Assembly (NCBI GenBank): GCA_031415055.1
Contig: JANOQZ010000021.1
Location: 62,001-126,000, forward strand
Source: JANMOK01 sp031415055
GTDB lineage: Bacteria > Pseudomonadota > Alphaproteobacteria > Rhodobacterales > Rhodobacteraceae
DNA: 64,000 bases
Direction: 5' to 3'
In this document: in pieces, positions 41,909 through 50,755 of the stretch
Position numbering within the stretch: the first letter of the stretch is position 1
Layout: every line of letters begins with the position of its first letter
Position numbers and translations under genes: made by a program
The notes under the pieces: generated by a model
Seen by the model: the letters and a program-made list of their open reading frames with translations, nothing else
What the model was told of the DNA's origin: nothing
The model's database searches: none

Positions 41909-42285
41909 TTGCTGACAACTTCGAGTGGTCTAAGGCCACGCATGATGGCCGTGTTAATCTCGACCAAAATTTTTGGATTTAGTTTTTCCGATATAACCCG
42001 CGCCGAATGGAAACGGGTGAATTCGCCGAGGTAGAAAATTTGTGCCCGCAGTTTTTGTGGTAACGCGTTCGCGTCGCTGGCAACGTCAACCGCGAGGATA
42101 TTCCACAAGCGTTGGTTTTCGTGCAGCGCCGAGGCCAATTCGGCAAACATATCCGGATTGTCGGCATCAATAATGTGCATGCGGTGGGTAATTCTGGCGA
42201 AAGCTTGATATTCTCTGGAGCGGTCATCGCGCGTTGGCGCTTTGGCATCAGAATATACATTTTGGTTTTGGACAGCTAAGTTCAC
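41905..42285 (-). CDS. flaF: Flagellin assembly regulator FlaF
   Basis: 126 residues. It has the FlaF pattern DRSREYQAFARITHRM and a central NQRLWNILAVDVASDANALP. It works with FlbT in matching flagellin synthesis to secretion in alphaproteobacteria. The start is GTG at 42285. It lies 93 bases after the flagellin gene, a gap that carries a probable terminator. Confidence 0.94.
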   Translation of the reverse strand: MNLAVQNQNVYSDAKAPTRDDRSREYQAFARITHRMHIIDADNPDMFAELASALHENQRLWNILAVDVASDANALPQKLRAQIFYLGEFTRFHSARVISEKLNPKILVEINTAIMRGLRPLEVVSK

Positions 42286-42327
42286 GTTAATGTCCTGACT
42301 TACTGGAACTATGGATCGGCAACAGCT

Positions 42328-42370
42328 AAAAGCGGGCGAAGCGGCGAGGTCCTAGATTTGACCCCGCCGC
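42328..42370 (-). terminator. Probable flagellin terminator
   Basis: An 11-bp stem (GCGGCGGGGTC with GACCTCGCCGC, one wobble) lies just after the flagellin stop on the minus strand, followed by TTCGCCCGCTTTT. The T run is about 10 bases from the stem, so termination may be partial and allow read-through to flaF-flbT. Confidence 0.5.
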
Positions 42371-42378
42371 ACTTAATT

Positions 42379-43617
42379 TTAGCGGAACAGCGACAGAATA
42401 TTCTGTGGCTGTTGGTTGGCGATCGACAGTGCCTGGATACCCAACTGCTGTTGAACCTGCAGTGCCTGAAGTCGTGCCGAAGCCTCTTCCATATTGGCGT
42501 CAACAAGCGCGCCAATGCCGGACTTCATCGAGTCCGATAATGCCGACACGAAGCTGGTCTGAATGTCGATGCGGCCTTCCGCCGAACCAAATTCAGCCGC
42601 AGCATTGATCGAAGTTTGGATCAATGATTCTATATCAGTCAGCGCCTGAGCCGCGCCCGCATTAGTTGTGACATCCATAGCGCCCAGAGCTTCCAGGCCA
42701 CCACCGGCAGTCCCATCCAACATCTCGCCTATCGCTACTGAAATGGTGTTGGCGGCGGTCGTGTCTTCGTTGCTGATGGTCAAAGCGCCCGTCGTTGCGT
42801 TGCGAGCGATGGAAACACCCGAAACGCTGTTTTGCGAAAGGTAATCGTTGACTTTGGTATAGAGTGCGCGCGAGACGTCCAGTTCGCTGTCGCCGTCACG
42901 GGCGACATACTCGAATTGAATTGCCGTCGTTCCAAAATCGTTGCCTGCAGCACCGGTAATTTGGATACCATAGCTTGCGCCCACGGCAGCGCCGCCGGTG
43001 GTGAAAGCTACATCGGTCGACGTGTTTGTGCCGTTGACCAATGCAGTCGCATCAGAGTTTGTAAACAAGTCACCGGCTGCTGCTACAGCGGTTGCACCAA
43101 AGACTTGGGCCGTGTTTTGCAAGTCATTTTTCAGAACCGAAATGCTTGAAGCGGTGACGGAGCCATCGGAACCGCGGTCCAAGGACGACAGAATATCGAC
43201 CGACCCACCGTCCTTGAGCAAATTGAGGCCGTTAAACTGCGCGGCGTTCACGATCGAAGAAATTTGATCGCGCAATTTGCTGATGTCAGTCTGTATTTTG
43301 TCGCGGTCAACGTTCTGCTCTTGCGAAGCAACGACCTTTTCTTTCACCTTGTTCAGCAGATCAGTGATGCGTTCGGCACCCGTTCTGGCAACGGCAACGG
43401 TCGAGGAGCCGAGCGCCAATGATTCGGAAATCGCGCTGAAACCGGCGACGTCTGATTCCATAACCTGGCTGATCGCCCAAATAGCCGAATTGTCGCGGGC
43501 GGAGGCAATCGACTTGCCGGTCGAGATTTCGCCTTGGGTCGCATTCATATTCGTGCTGATGGATTTAAGTGTCTGAAGTGCGACCATCGCACTGTTGTTT
43601 GTAAGAATAGAAGTCAT
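42379..43617 (-). CDS. fliC: Flagellin
   Basis: 412 residues. The N-terminal D0/D1 helices begin SILTNNSAMVALQTLKSIS, with ARDNSAIWAISQVM. The C-terminal D0/D1 helix is RLQALQVQQQLGIQALSIANQ, ending QNILSLFR as in flagellins. The middle (about 170-330) is the variable, surface-exposed D2/D3 part. It is the main filament subunit and the only flagellin gene in the window. Confidence 0.96.
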   Translation of the reverse strand: MTSILTNNSAMVALQTLKSISTNMNATQGEISTGKSIASARDNSAIWAISQVMESDVAGFSAISESLALGSSTVAVARTGAERITDLLNKVKEKVVASQEQNVDRDKIQTDISKLRDQISSIVNAAQFNGLNLLKDGGSVDILSSLDRGSDGSVTASSISVLKNDLQNTAQVFGATAVAAAGDLFTNSDATALVNGTNTSTDVAFTTGGAAVGASYGIQITGAAGNDFGTTAIQFEYVARDGDSELDVSRALYTKVNDYLSQNSVSGVSIARNATTGALTISNEDTTAANTISVAIGEMLDGTAGGGLEALGAMDVTTNAGAAQALTDIESLIQTSINAAAEFGSAEGRIDIQTSFVSALSDSMKSGIGALVDANMEEASARLQALQVQQQLGIQALSIANQQPQNILSLFR

Positions 43618-43664
43618 GATAGCTTTCCGGAATAGGGCGGTGCATTCGACACGGCCATTGTTTC

Positions 43665-43680
43665 AGACCGATATCGGTCT
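43665..43680 (-). promoter_or_regulatory. Perfect palindrome in the flagellin leader
   Basis: AGACCGATATCGGTCT, a 16-base perfect palindrome, starts about 48 bases upstream of the flagellin ATG. As RNA it could fold only poorly, without a loop, or dimerise; as DNA it could be an operator. It is a candidate target for FlbT-dependent or transcriptional control. Confidence 0.45.
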
Positions 43681-43756
43681 TGTTCCGTCTTTCCGACGTG
43701 TGCGGCACTTTTTTTACATTGCTACCGCGCCGAACCGTTCCCGGATCGCCCTAAGC

Positions 43757-43765
43757 TTATCGGAC
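43757..43765 (-). promoter_or_regulatory. Possible sigma-28-type -10 element for flagellin
   Basis: On the minus strand GTCCGATAA resembles the FliA/sigma-28 -10 consensus GCCGATAA, about 140 bases before the flagellin ATG. A good TAAA -35 at the usual distance was not found (TTAAC lies a few bases too far). If used, the mRNA leader would be about 130 bases long. Confidence 0.3.
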
Positions 43766-43854
43766 GAAATTGGTGAAGGCGGCGTTAAGATTTTGGCGAC
43801 TGTCGCTCAACTCGTTAGACAAAATGGAAAAAAATTTCATTGTTTTATTCGCTT

Positions 43855-44214
43855 CTACATTCGACGAATCCTGGATTCTTGGCCAATCTGTGTTTCTTCG
43901 ATTTTACCACTGTGCGTATAGATCGCCAGTTTCTGGGCATTGGCGTGAATGGCCTGAACGTCCAAACTCGCCGCATTGATGCCCTTCATTATTGCTTGTG
44001 CAATTGTCGTGTTGGACCGCGCCATGTCCCTGATTTTCTGCAACGTGGCGGCGTCGACCTGACCGGTATCTGACTGTAAAGATACCATGAGCCTTTCTAT
44101 TTTTTGGCCCAGCAGGGGCAGGCGGTCGAATTCGCCGGCCAATGCAGCACTTTTGGACTCGGCCAAAATCTCAACCAGTGACTGTGCTTCTAACTGAACA
44201 TTGTTTTGAATCAT
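43855..44214 (-). CDS. FlgN-like flagellar chaperone
   Basis: 119 residues, helical, with no signal peptide. The pattern of Leu-rich helices (EFDRLPLLGQKIERLMVSLQ), a central LQKIRDMARSNTTIAQAI and a final IYTHSGKIEE-like segment resembles FlgN, the export chaperone for hook-filament junction proteins FlgK and FlgL. It overlaps flgJ by four bases. The assignment is by pattern and context only. Confidence 0.6.
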   Translation of the reverse strand: MIQNNVQLEAQSLVEILAESKSAALAGEFDRLPLLGQKIERLMVSLQSDTGQVDAATLQKIRDMARSNTTIAQAIMKGINAASLDVQAIHANAQKLAIYTHSGKIEETQIGQESRIRRM

Positions 44215-44507
44215 TTTACGTCCAGCTTTTTCAAAGATTGATAGATATTCTCTGCCAGTCCAATGCCGCCATTATCCGCAAATTTGTTGGCATATTGTTC
44301 GGTAAGAAAACTTGCGAATGCTGTTTCCCCGGCACCTCCGCCGAAGGATTCGCGTTGCTCCGCAACACCGGCAAATTTCAACATTTCGGCAAGAAAGCTT
44401 GCTTCAAATGCTTTGGCGGTTTCGTGCAAGCGCAAATCCCGCGCAACTTCAACAATGTTCGGTATTTTTACACTGGTACCAAAATCATGAACGACGTCGT
44501 TCCCCAT
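44211..44507 (-). CDS. flgJ: Rod-binding protein FlgJ (no muramidase domain)
   Basis: 98 residues matching only the N-terminal rod-binding part of enterobacterial FlgJ: KAFEASFLAEMLKFAG, GGGAGETAFASFLTEQYANKFADNGGIGLAENIY. The peptidoglycan hydrolase domain is absent, as is usual in alphaproteobacteria; the separate transglycosylase at 29261 can supply it. The start at ATG 44507 follows GGAGA at close spacing. Confidence 0.92.
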   Translation of the reverse strand: MGNDVVHDFGTSVKIPNIVEVARDLRLHETAKAFEASFLAEMLKFAGVAEQRESFGGGAGETAFASFLTEQYANKFADNGGIGLAENIYQSLKKLDVK

Positions 44508-44615
44508 GTTTGTCTCCAATTCCGCCAAGCTTCGCACAACATTTAACCGGTTACGGTAAAGAATTGGTAACCCGCAGCGTTTATGCCGGTGGAGAGGATC
44601 GGCGAAGGTGGAAGA

Positions 44616-45803
44616 ATGATCATCGGACCAAAAATGGATATCAAGTCACCCACGCCGGTGCCCGAAAAAAGTTTCGAACCAGATGCTCAGGTTGGTGGTG
44701 ATGACGCCAATACTAATGACGACGGAAAGACAATTCCCGACTTTGAGGAAAGTTTCTTTGTGGCTGACGAACTCGACTTCGTTCGGATAGGCGACACCAC
44801 AATTCCGACAACAATCGCTCCTTCCAAGGCGAACTTGGTTGAACTTTCGTTCGGGCGACCGGTTGAAGCTCAGGCAGAACTCGATCCGAACGCGTTGGAT
44901 TCGATCTTTAGTGACATAGCCGCTGCGAAATCCAAGTTGCTGCACGTGGAAAACACTGCGAGATCAAAATCTTCAACGTCGGACCCGGCTTCTTCGCTTC
45001 CAGATTCCGCACCAAATATGCAGAGTGCACTGGAAACGGCAGGTGCATTGACCGCTCCAAGGCCAAATAATAACGCCGTTTTGAGTACAGTCGCGCCATT
45101 CCAGTTTTCGGCCGCACCCGTGGGGGCCGGAAAAGACTCCGCCGTTTTTCCGGAACCGCTGGCTGGTGTGATAACAGCAATCCGAAATACAATTGAGGTC
45201 AAAATGATCGATCGTCAGGAAACACGTTCTGTCGACACCCTTTCGACCGGCACAATTTCTTATAATTCTGCGGAATCGGACGCTTCGCTACCTGCCACGC
45301 CCGATCAACCTGAAGCCTTGGCAATTAATTCCGTCTTAGAAACTAGATCATTGACCACTTTGCCAACCAATTTCAGCGAGTCAATTACTGGAATTCCCAA
45401 GGACTTAGCCCAAAACTTGGCGCGCCAAATTGGCCAAGTGCTTGTTTCGTCAAACGAAAATGTCGTCGAAATTCGGTTGGACCCGCCTGAACTGGGCAAG
45501 GTCAAGATAAATATGGAGATGTCAGGCAGCAGCTTACTTGCCACGATAATTGTAGAACGCTCTGACGTATCCGATCTAATGCGAAGACATTCCGAATCGC
45601 TGGTTCACGAATTGGGTGCGCTGGGATTTGATCAAGTAAAATTGGATTTCCGCTCGGGTCAGAACCAGCCGCAACAACACCAAAGCGCTCAATCAGGCCC
45701 GACTTATTTCGAACCATTCAAAAACGAATCTGCACAAGACTTAGAACTGTTGGCTGAAAGTGGTCACCAGAATACGGAAACCGGCCTCGATGTGAGGCTC
45801 TGA
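44616..45803 (+). CDS. fliK: Flagellar hook-length control protein FliK
   Basis: About 395 residues. A long, low-complexity, poorly conserved N-terminal part (Ser/Pro/Asp-rich) is followed by a C-terminal Flg_hook domain at about 300-370 with VVEIRLDPPELGKVKINMEM and ELGALGFDQVKLDFRSG. It measures hook length and triggers the FlhB switch. GGTGGAAGA precedes the ATG at 44616; an upstream in-frame ATG at 44583 is also possible. The shared 108 bases with divergent flgJ contain the palindrome TAACCGGTTA (44544-44553). Confidence 0.9.
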   Translation: MIIGPKMDIKSPTPVPEKSFEPDAQVGGDDANTNDDGKTIPDFEESFFVADELDFVRIGDTTIPTTIAPSKANLVELSFGRPVEAQAELDPNALDSIFSDIAAAKSKLLHVENTARSKSSTSDPASSLPDSAPNMQSALETAGALTAPRPNNNAVLSTVAPFQFSAAPVGAGKDSAVFPEPLAGVITAIRNTIEVKMIDRQETRSVDTLSTGTISYNSAESDASLPATPDQPEALAINSVLETRSLTTLPTNFSESITGIPKDLAQNLARQIGQVLVSSNENVVEIRLDPPELGKVKINMEMSGSSLLATIIVERSDVSDLMRRHSESLVHELGALGFDQVKLDFRSGQNQPQQHQSAQSGPTYFEPFKNESAQDLELLAESGHQNTETGLDVRL

Positions 45804-45823
45804 CCCAAGATTAGGAAAAGACA

Positions 45824-46489
45824 ATGTCGTTGCAAACAGTTGAACCTGCTACTCAAATCAATTTAGCATTCGTCGCAAAGCAATCCAGCGCCACGCCGAC
45901 TGCCGCGACGCCGACACCAAGCGCTGATTTCAACACTTTTTTGACGTTGCTTACGACGCAATTGCGTAATCAGGATCCTTTAAAGCCGATGGAATCAACG
46001 GAATTCGTCGCCCAACTCGCCACTTTCTCGGCAGTTGAGCAACAAGTTCGTACCAATGACAAACTGACCGAAATAGCAAACCTATTGGCGGCAAATTCTG
46101 CTGACGGTTTTGCCGACAAAGTGGGCACGAAAGTGCTGGCACCCGTTTCCGCCGTATTGGCTGGTGCACCAATCGATTTTTCCTGGAAACCCGTCGAAGG
46201 GGTACAAAAGTACCGACTGCGTGTTCTGGATTCAAACGACGCACTGATTGACATGAAGGATTTGTCTGGCTTGCAAGCTGCAAATGAATGGTCAGGCCAC
46301 CTCCAGAACGGAACTTTTGCTCCCGCTGGATCATATCGTTTTGAAATTGAATCGCTTGTCGGGAGTGACGTAATCAATCGACAAATTGCTCTGGTCGAAT
46401 CGCCGATCGAAAGCCTTCAAATTGTCGGCGGCGTGGCGAGTTTTGTTTTTGGCGACGGCACCGCACTTCCAGCCGCTGATTTTATGTAA
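45824..46489 (+). CDS. flgD: Hook cap and scaffolding protein FlgD
   Basis: 221 residues. The conserved N-terminal motif is FLTLLTTQLRNQDPLKPMESTEFVAQLATFSAVEQQ (core LRNQDPLKPM), followed by a Tudor-like/FlgD Ig-like region. It caps the growing hook. It lies 20 bases after fliK. The next 228 bases up to the convergent MotC-like gene hold no frame that I can support. Confidence 0.95.
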   Translation: MSLQTVEPATQINLAFVAKQSSATPTAATPTPSADFNTFLTLLTTQLRNQDPLKPMESTEFVAQLATFSAVEQQVRTNDKLTEIANLLAANSADGFADKVGTKVLAPVSAVLAGAPIDFSWKPVEGVQKYRLRVLDSNDALIDMKDLSGLQAANEWSGHLQNGTFAPAGSYRFEIESLVGSDVINRQIALVESPIESLQIVGGVASFVFGDGTALPAADFM

Positions 46490-46717
46490 GGTCGGGAAAA
46501 CTCACGTCAGCAACCAAACTGTATTCGCCTTGCCGGTAAATTTTTGCAACGCCTTGCGGATATTTGCTATAGCCGCGCTGCGCTTGTACATTAGGAAGAG
46601 TGCCCAATTTCGCATATGCTGCAGCTTTGGCGAAGCGGCGAATATTCTTTCGTTTGTGTTAGTAAATCATGATTTTCCGAAAGCTATTCGGAATCGATTT
46701 CGCTGTCGTCATCAAGA

Positions 46718-49201
46718 TCATGGCGTCGTTGCCTCGGCTGCGGCAAGTACTTTTTCAACTTGCGCCTTTGCTATCGCTTGGTCAGTTAAAAGTTGGCGCG
46801 CTATCGCCAATGTGATTTGCGGCTCGGGACTTGGTTCAATCCCAAAAAGTGCGGTCTGCCGATCGCGAGACACAACTGTCGGGTTGATTGGCTGTTGGGG
46901 TACCGCTGCCTCACCGCTTCGAGCCAGCATGAATTCGGCAAGCTGACGAGTATCTTCATTTTCCGATTTGGCCGCAGTTTTCCAGTCGCCCAGCGGCCAT
47001 GCCAGTTCAGGAAAGTCTTGCGCATCCGCCGGTTCGGAACTCACTGTAGGCAATGCCAACAACGCCCGTAAACGTAATGCAGCCGAATCGGGATCATACA
47101 TGCCAGCAAGCCAAGACAAAGTTTGATCGGGGTGCGAAAGGTCAAGTTCGGCAGTGGCGGCAACAATCTTTGCATCCGGTTCATTTGCGTCCAAAAGCGG
47201 TGCTAGGAATGTCAAGGCATCTGCAGCCAGCCCGATAACCCGCAACTTTTCGCCTACATCCAGCCGGACCCCACGGAATGCCGGGCCATCACCGATCAAG
47301 TCGGCGTTTTCCAGCACAGCTGTCGCATAGTTTGCATCGGATTCCCGCGTTGCGTCGGCCGCCAGAAACAGCTCAATCAACAAATCCCGGTCTGAGACTG
47401 AATAATTGTTTGTTGGCGCAATTTCGGTTCGAAAAAGCCGAAGCGCATCCGCAAGATTGTTGGATCCTGCCCGCAGTCTTATTTCGGCAAGTCGCAATTG
47501 CTTGCCGATAGCGGTGCCGCCCAAAATTACGGCGGTTGCGCTGACATCCTCGATCAGATCCGCCGACGCTGGCTCTTTCCGATTGACCGTCAGGGCCGCA
47601 AGTTCCACCAGTGCTGCCGGTCTATTGGGGGAGTTCGACCCAACAAGTTTTTCGAAGATGCTCCTAGCTTCCGAAAGGTTGCCAAGCGCATTCGCCACCA
47701 GCGCTTCGAAAAGTTCGTAGTCGGCACCCTGCACGCCAGCCGAGCGCTTGATCATGTAAAGCAGTTTGTCTGCAGCATCGGTTTTATTGGCTGCCAATAA
47801 AATTGCACCAATTCGAGGTCCGACGAGTCTGCGAAGGTCCGTCGGAAGTTTTGTGACCTCTGCGAGAATTTTGTCGGTGCCATCAACATTTGGCGGCTGA
47901 ATTTGCCCAGTGGCCAAACTTGCCCAAAGGTCCGCGGAGTTTTCGCAACCTATATTTCTCATAACCGGGCCGTCGTTTGCGATTGGACGTTCTTCGACAA
48001 TTTCCGATAAATCCATCAGCAGTGGTGTGTCAGGAATTTCGGATCCGAATTGCAGAAGTAAGGCGCGCGCTTCCATTCCAAAACCGTAGTGCACATATAA
48101 ACGTGCCAGCCTGGTGATGATTTCGGCGTCCGGTTGGTCAAATTCGCCAAGAATTTTTGAATTCAGGTTAGCCAGTTGTTCAAACAGCGGCTTATCTTCG
48201 GCCCAAGCCGCAATTTCGAAGTCGGACTGTGGCAGACAATTACGAATCTCGCTTCCAGCTGCGGCATGTGTTTGCGGGGAGTCGCGATCAAGAACCGTTT
48301 GAGCGGCTAAATGTTGACTGGCATCGACTTCAGCTGACGAATCGGTCGGGGTCGCTTCCAAAACAGCCACATCATCATCACGCAGTGCGCGATCAACGTG
48401 GCCGGCAATCATCTCATTGTTGGGTTCAGGTTCGTCAATACCAATGCTCTCGTCAGATCGGGCCGTCGATTCGACAGGATCGACAACTTCGATGATGCCT
48501 TGATCGATAGAACGCGCGAGCTGCGCGAACAATTCGCGTTGGGCCTTCGCAACTTCGGAATCCAAGTTCGCATCCGGGTTTTGGGCATTGGTTGCATCCG
48601 CGACCGTCGATTCTTGCGCCGCCGCCCGCTCTTCGGGAACAATAATATCGTTTTTCAGAACGATGACTGGTGAAATTTCGGCTTCGATTCCGCTTTCCAA
48701 ACGCGGGAAGTCCAGCCTGGACTGGGCAAAAAGCGAGCTAGGATCTGAAAAATTTTCAATGGCTGCGCTTTCTGAATGTGGCTCGACGTCAGTCAACGGC
48801 GACGTTGGTTCAAAGGCAGTGATGTTCGGCAAAGCACCGAACTTTATATCTGCGACGATGCGACGGCCCGTCGTCTCGAAAGCTTCAACATGGCATTCAC
48901 ACGCGAATCGAATGACCAAAGCGCTTCCGCCATCCTTGGCCAATGATTCAAGCTCGGCAACGCGAGTTCGCGGGATCAGATCGAACACCTTGCCCGTGTC
49001 AAATTTTGCGTCAACGCCGTTCAGCACAATCACGGCATGGTCTTGATACGATTGCAGCGACCAGCTTTCGGTCAGCGGTTCGTCGATGACCAAACGTGAA
49101 AAATCCGCGTGTTCCCCGGAGCGGACCACGATTGAACTTTGCCCAAACGCCGCTGCAACCGAAGCAACACTAGCCGCAAAAACGGTCAAAATCAGCTTCA
49201 T
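46718..49201 (-). CDS. Large periplasmic flagellar-motor cluster protein (MotC-like position)
   Basis: 827 residues, family not firmly recognised. A signal peptide of about 20 residues ends in AFG. A beta-rich N-terminal domain (about 21-125, with SIVVRSGEHADFSRLVID and CECHVEAFETTGRRIVADI) comes next, then an acidic linker of about 200 residues. A long helical-repeat, TPR-like region covers about 365-790. It overlaps motA by four bases and is followed upstream by a MotE-like gene. In Sinorhizobium, MotC is a periplasmic motor protein that needs the chaperone MotE; a similar role is inferred here from place and compartment. GTG or TTG alternatives before 49201 would bury the signal peptide. 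Confidence 0.65.
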   Translation of the reverse strand: MKLILTVFAASVASVAAAFGQSSIVVRSGEHADFSRLVIDEPLTESWSLQSYQDHAVIVLNGVDAKFDTGKVFDLIPRTRVAELESLAKDGGSALVIRFACECHVEAFETTGRRIVADIKFGALPNITAFEPTSPLTDVEPHSESAAIENFSDPSSLFAQSRLDFPRLESGIEAEISPVIVLKNDIIVPEERAAAQESTVADATNAQNPDANLDSEVAKAQRELFAQLARSIDQGIIEVVDPVESTARSDESIGIDEPEPNNEMIAGHVDRALRDDDVAVLEATPTDSSAEVDASQHLAAQTVLDRDSPQTHAAAGSEIRNCLPQSDFEIAAWAEDKPLFEQLANLNSKILGEFDQPDAEIITRLARLYVHYGFGMEARALLLQFGSEIPDTPLLMDLSEIVEERPIANDGPVMRNIGCENSADLWASLATGQIQPPNVDGTDKILAEVTKLPTDLRRLVGPRIGAILLAANKTDAADKLLYMIKRSAGVQGADYELFEALVANALGNLSEARSIFEKLVGSNSPNRPAALVELAALTVNRKEPASADLIEDVSATAVILGGTAIGKQLRLAEIRLRAGSNNLADALRLFRTEIAPTNNYSVSDRDLLIELFLAADATRESDANYATAVLENADLIGDGPAFRGVRLDVGEKLRVIGLAADALTFLAPLLDANEPDAKIVAATAELDLSHPDQTLSWLAGMYDPDSAALRLRALLALPTVSSEPADAQDFPELAWPLGDWKTAAKSENEDTRQLAEFMLARSGEAAVPQQPINPTVVSRDRQTALFGIEPSPEPQITLAIARQLLTDQAIAKAQVEKVLAAAEATTP

Positions 49202-50070
49202 ACAGGCATGTCCTGTTTCATGGCTTTCAAGGCTTCCTCGAGAATGTTGAACGATGGTCGCAGGCTTCGCGGCGTATTTTGGCGCCCAACTTCGACACAA
49301 ATGTTGGGCGGGTGTTTGTGAAGATTTGCCACCATGACTTCGCGGATCAGCAGGTAAAAATGTTGATCGCTTTCGATGACCGTTTTCACTTTGACAGCGA
49401 ATGGCCCAACCAAGCCATAGGCTAAGAAAACTCCCAAAAACGTGCCCACGAGTGCGCCACCAATGAGTTTTCCCAAAATCTCTGGTGGCTGGTCAATTGA
49501 GCCCATAGTTTTAATGACACCCAACACGGCGGCGACGATGCCAAGTGCTGGCAGCCCGTCGGCCATGCTTTGCAAAGCGTGACAGGAATGCAGGGCGTGA
49601 TGCAGTTTTGCTTCAATGCGTTTTTCCAGCACCTCTTCAACTTGGTGCGGGTCGTCGTAGTTCATTAGCGCAGAGCGAAACGTGTCAGCGATCAATTCGA
49701 CAGCCTCTTTGTCGCCAGCGATTTTGGGATACTTGCCGAATATTGATGAGGTTTCCGGACCTTCAATATGGCCTTCAAGTTCCACGGGGTTTGATCGGGC
49801 CAGTTTGATCAGTGCAAAAATCAAACAAAGCAGGTCCTGAAAATCTTGCTTTTTCCATTTTGGGCCTTTGAAAACTTTGCCGATGTCCTTCATCGTCTGT
49901 TTGATTGCATGCATGTCATTCGCAATGACAAAAGCCCCAATTGCCGCGCCGCCGATAATGACCATTTCGTAGGGCATAGAATGAAGAATAATATCGAGAT
50001 GGCCGCCGGCGGCCAAATAACCACCGAAGACCATGACAAAAATAATTACGATGCCAACTATACCAATCAT
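49198..50070 (-). CDS. motA: Flagellar motor stator protein MotA
   Basis: 290 residues with four membrane segments: an N-terminal pair (IVGIVIIFVMVFGGYLAAGG) and a C-terminal pair around GIVAAVLGVIKTMGSID and GGALVGTFLGVFLAYGLVGPF. A cytoplasmic loop between them interacts with FliG. It conducts protons with MotB, which is encoded about 11 kb away at 60414-61250. It lies 91 bases after the MotE-like gene. Confidence 0.95.
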   Translation of the reverse strand: MIGIVGIVIIFVMVFGGYLAAGGHLDIILHSMPYEMVIIGGAAIGAFVIANDMHAIKQTMKDIGKVFKGPKWKKQDFQDLLCLIFALIKLARSNPVELEGHIEGPETSSIFGKYPKIAGDKEAVELIADTFRSALMNYDDPHQVEEVLEKRIEAKLHHALHSCHALQSMADGLPALGIVAAVLGVIKTMGSIDQPPEILGKLIGGALVGTFLGVFLAYGLVGPFAVKVKTVIESDQHFYLLIREVMVANLHKHPPNICVEVGRQNTPRSLRPSFNILEEALKAMKQDMPV

Positions 50071-50161
50071 TGGTCTTCCAAATCTTGCATTTGCTTGCGA
50101 GCGTTATACAGGTTTCATACTGAAAATGGCCGCTAGACATTAAGATTCGCTGAAAAACCAT

Positions 50162-50755
50162 TCATTCCGTCGGGGCGTCAGCATTTCTTCCAGCGATGGT
50201 CAACGAAATTGCATAGGCTTTGTCAGTCGGCAAACCGGCAAGAATATTGGCGGCAGCATCAGGCCGGATCCGTGCTAAAAATCCGGCGGCAAATCCTATG
50301 TCCATCCCAGAAAAAATATCCGCCGCATTTTTTGGTTTCATGTTCTCGTAGACAGCCGTAAGCCGGGCGAGGTCTTTTTCGGTCGCTTCGTCTGCTACGG
50401 CCAATGTCGCTGCGAGATTTTTCTCGGCTTCATTCATCGCCAGTATCTGCTCGGCCACCTTTTTCTCAACAACGGCAAGGGTTTGCCTTCGTTCGGCCAA
50501 TTGCAATTCTTGTTGCTGCAGCGATGCGGTTCTCTCTCGTATAGCTGCAAGGAGTGCGGATGGCGTTTGTTTTGCCACGCAGGCGCTCAAAGATTCTGGA
50601 TCATCCTCTGCCGTAAGATCACTCGTCGAAAGCGCCGAGATTTCCTTAGCCAATGCCGCGCCTGTGTATGTCAATCGCAGCATACCGGACACCGCCAAAC
50701 AGACCGTGATCACCAAAAGCGAACTTGGCCGCCAATATTCTGGAAGCGTTTTCAT
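50162..50755 (-). CDS. motE: MotE-like periplasmic protein with MgtE-N-like helical domain
   Basis: 197 residues. An N-terminal membrane or signal segment (SSLLVITVCLAVSGMLRL) is followed by a coiled-coil region (RERTASLQQQELQLAERRQTL). The C-terminal domain has MKPKNAADIFSGMDIGFAAGFLARIRPDAAANILAGL, typical of MotE and related MgtE-N helical repeats. In rhizobia MotE assists MotC in the periplasm; the large protein at 46718 may be the partner. It overlaps the next gene by four bases. Confidence 0.8.
   Translation of the reverse strand: MKTLPEYWRPSSLLVITVCLAVSGMLRLTYTGAALAKEISALSTSDLTAEDDPESLSACVAKQTPSALLAAIRERTASLQQQELQLAERRQTLAVVEKKVAEQILAMNEAEKNLAATLAVADEATEKDLARLTAVYENMKPKNAADIFSGMDIGFAAGFLARIRPDAAANILAGLPTDKAYAISLTIAGRNADAPTE

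Noticed and set aside
44939..44954. CACGTG core with A-rich flank in fliK as a second parS
   Set aside because: About four mismatches to the 16-base consensus.
46386..46946. Plus-strand frame of 186 codons after flgD
   Set aside because: It runs through the end of flgD and antisense to the large periplasmic protein gene; composition is not protein-like and no start signal fits.
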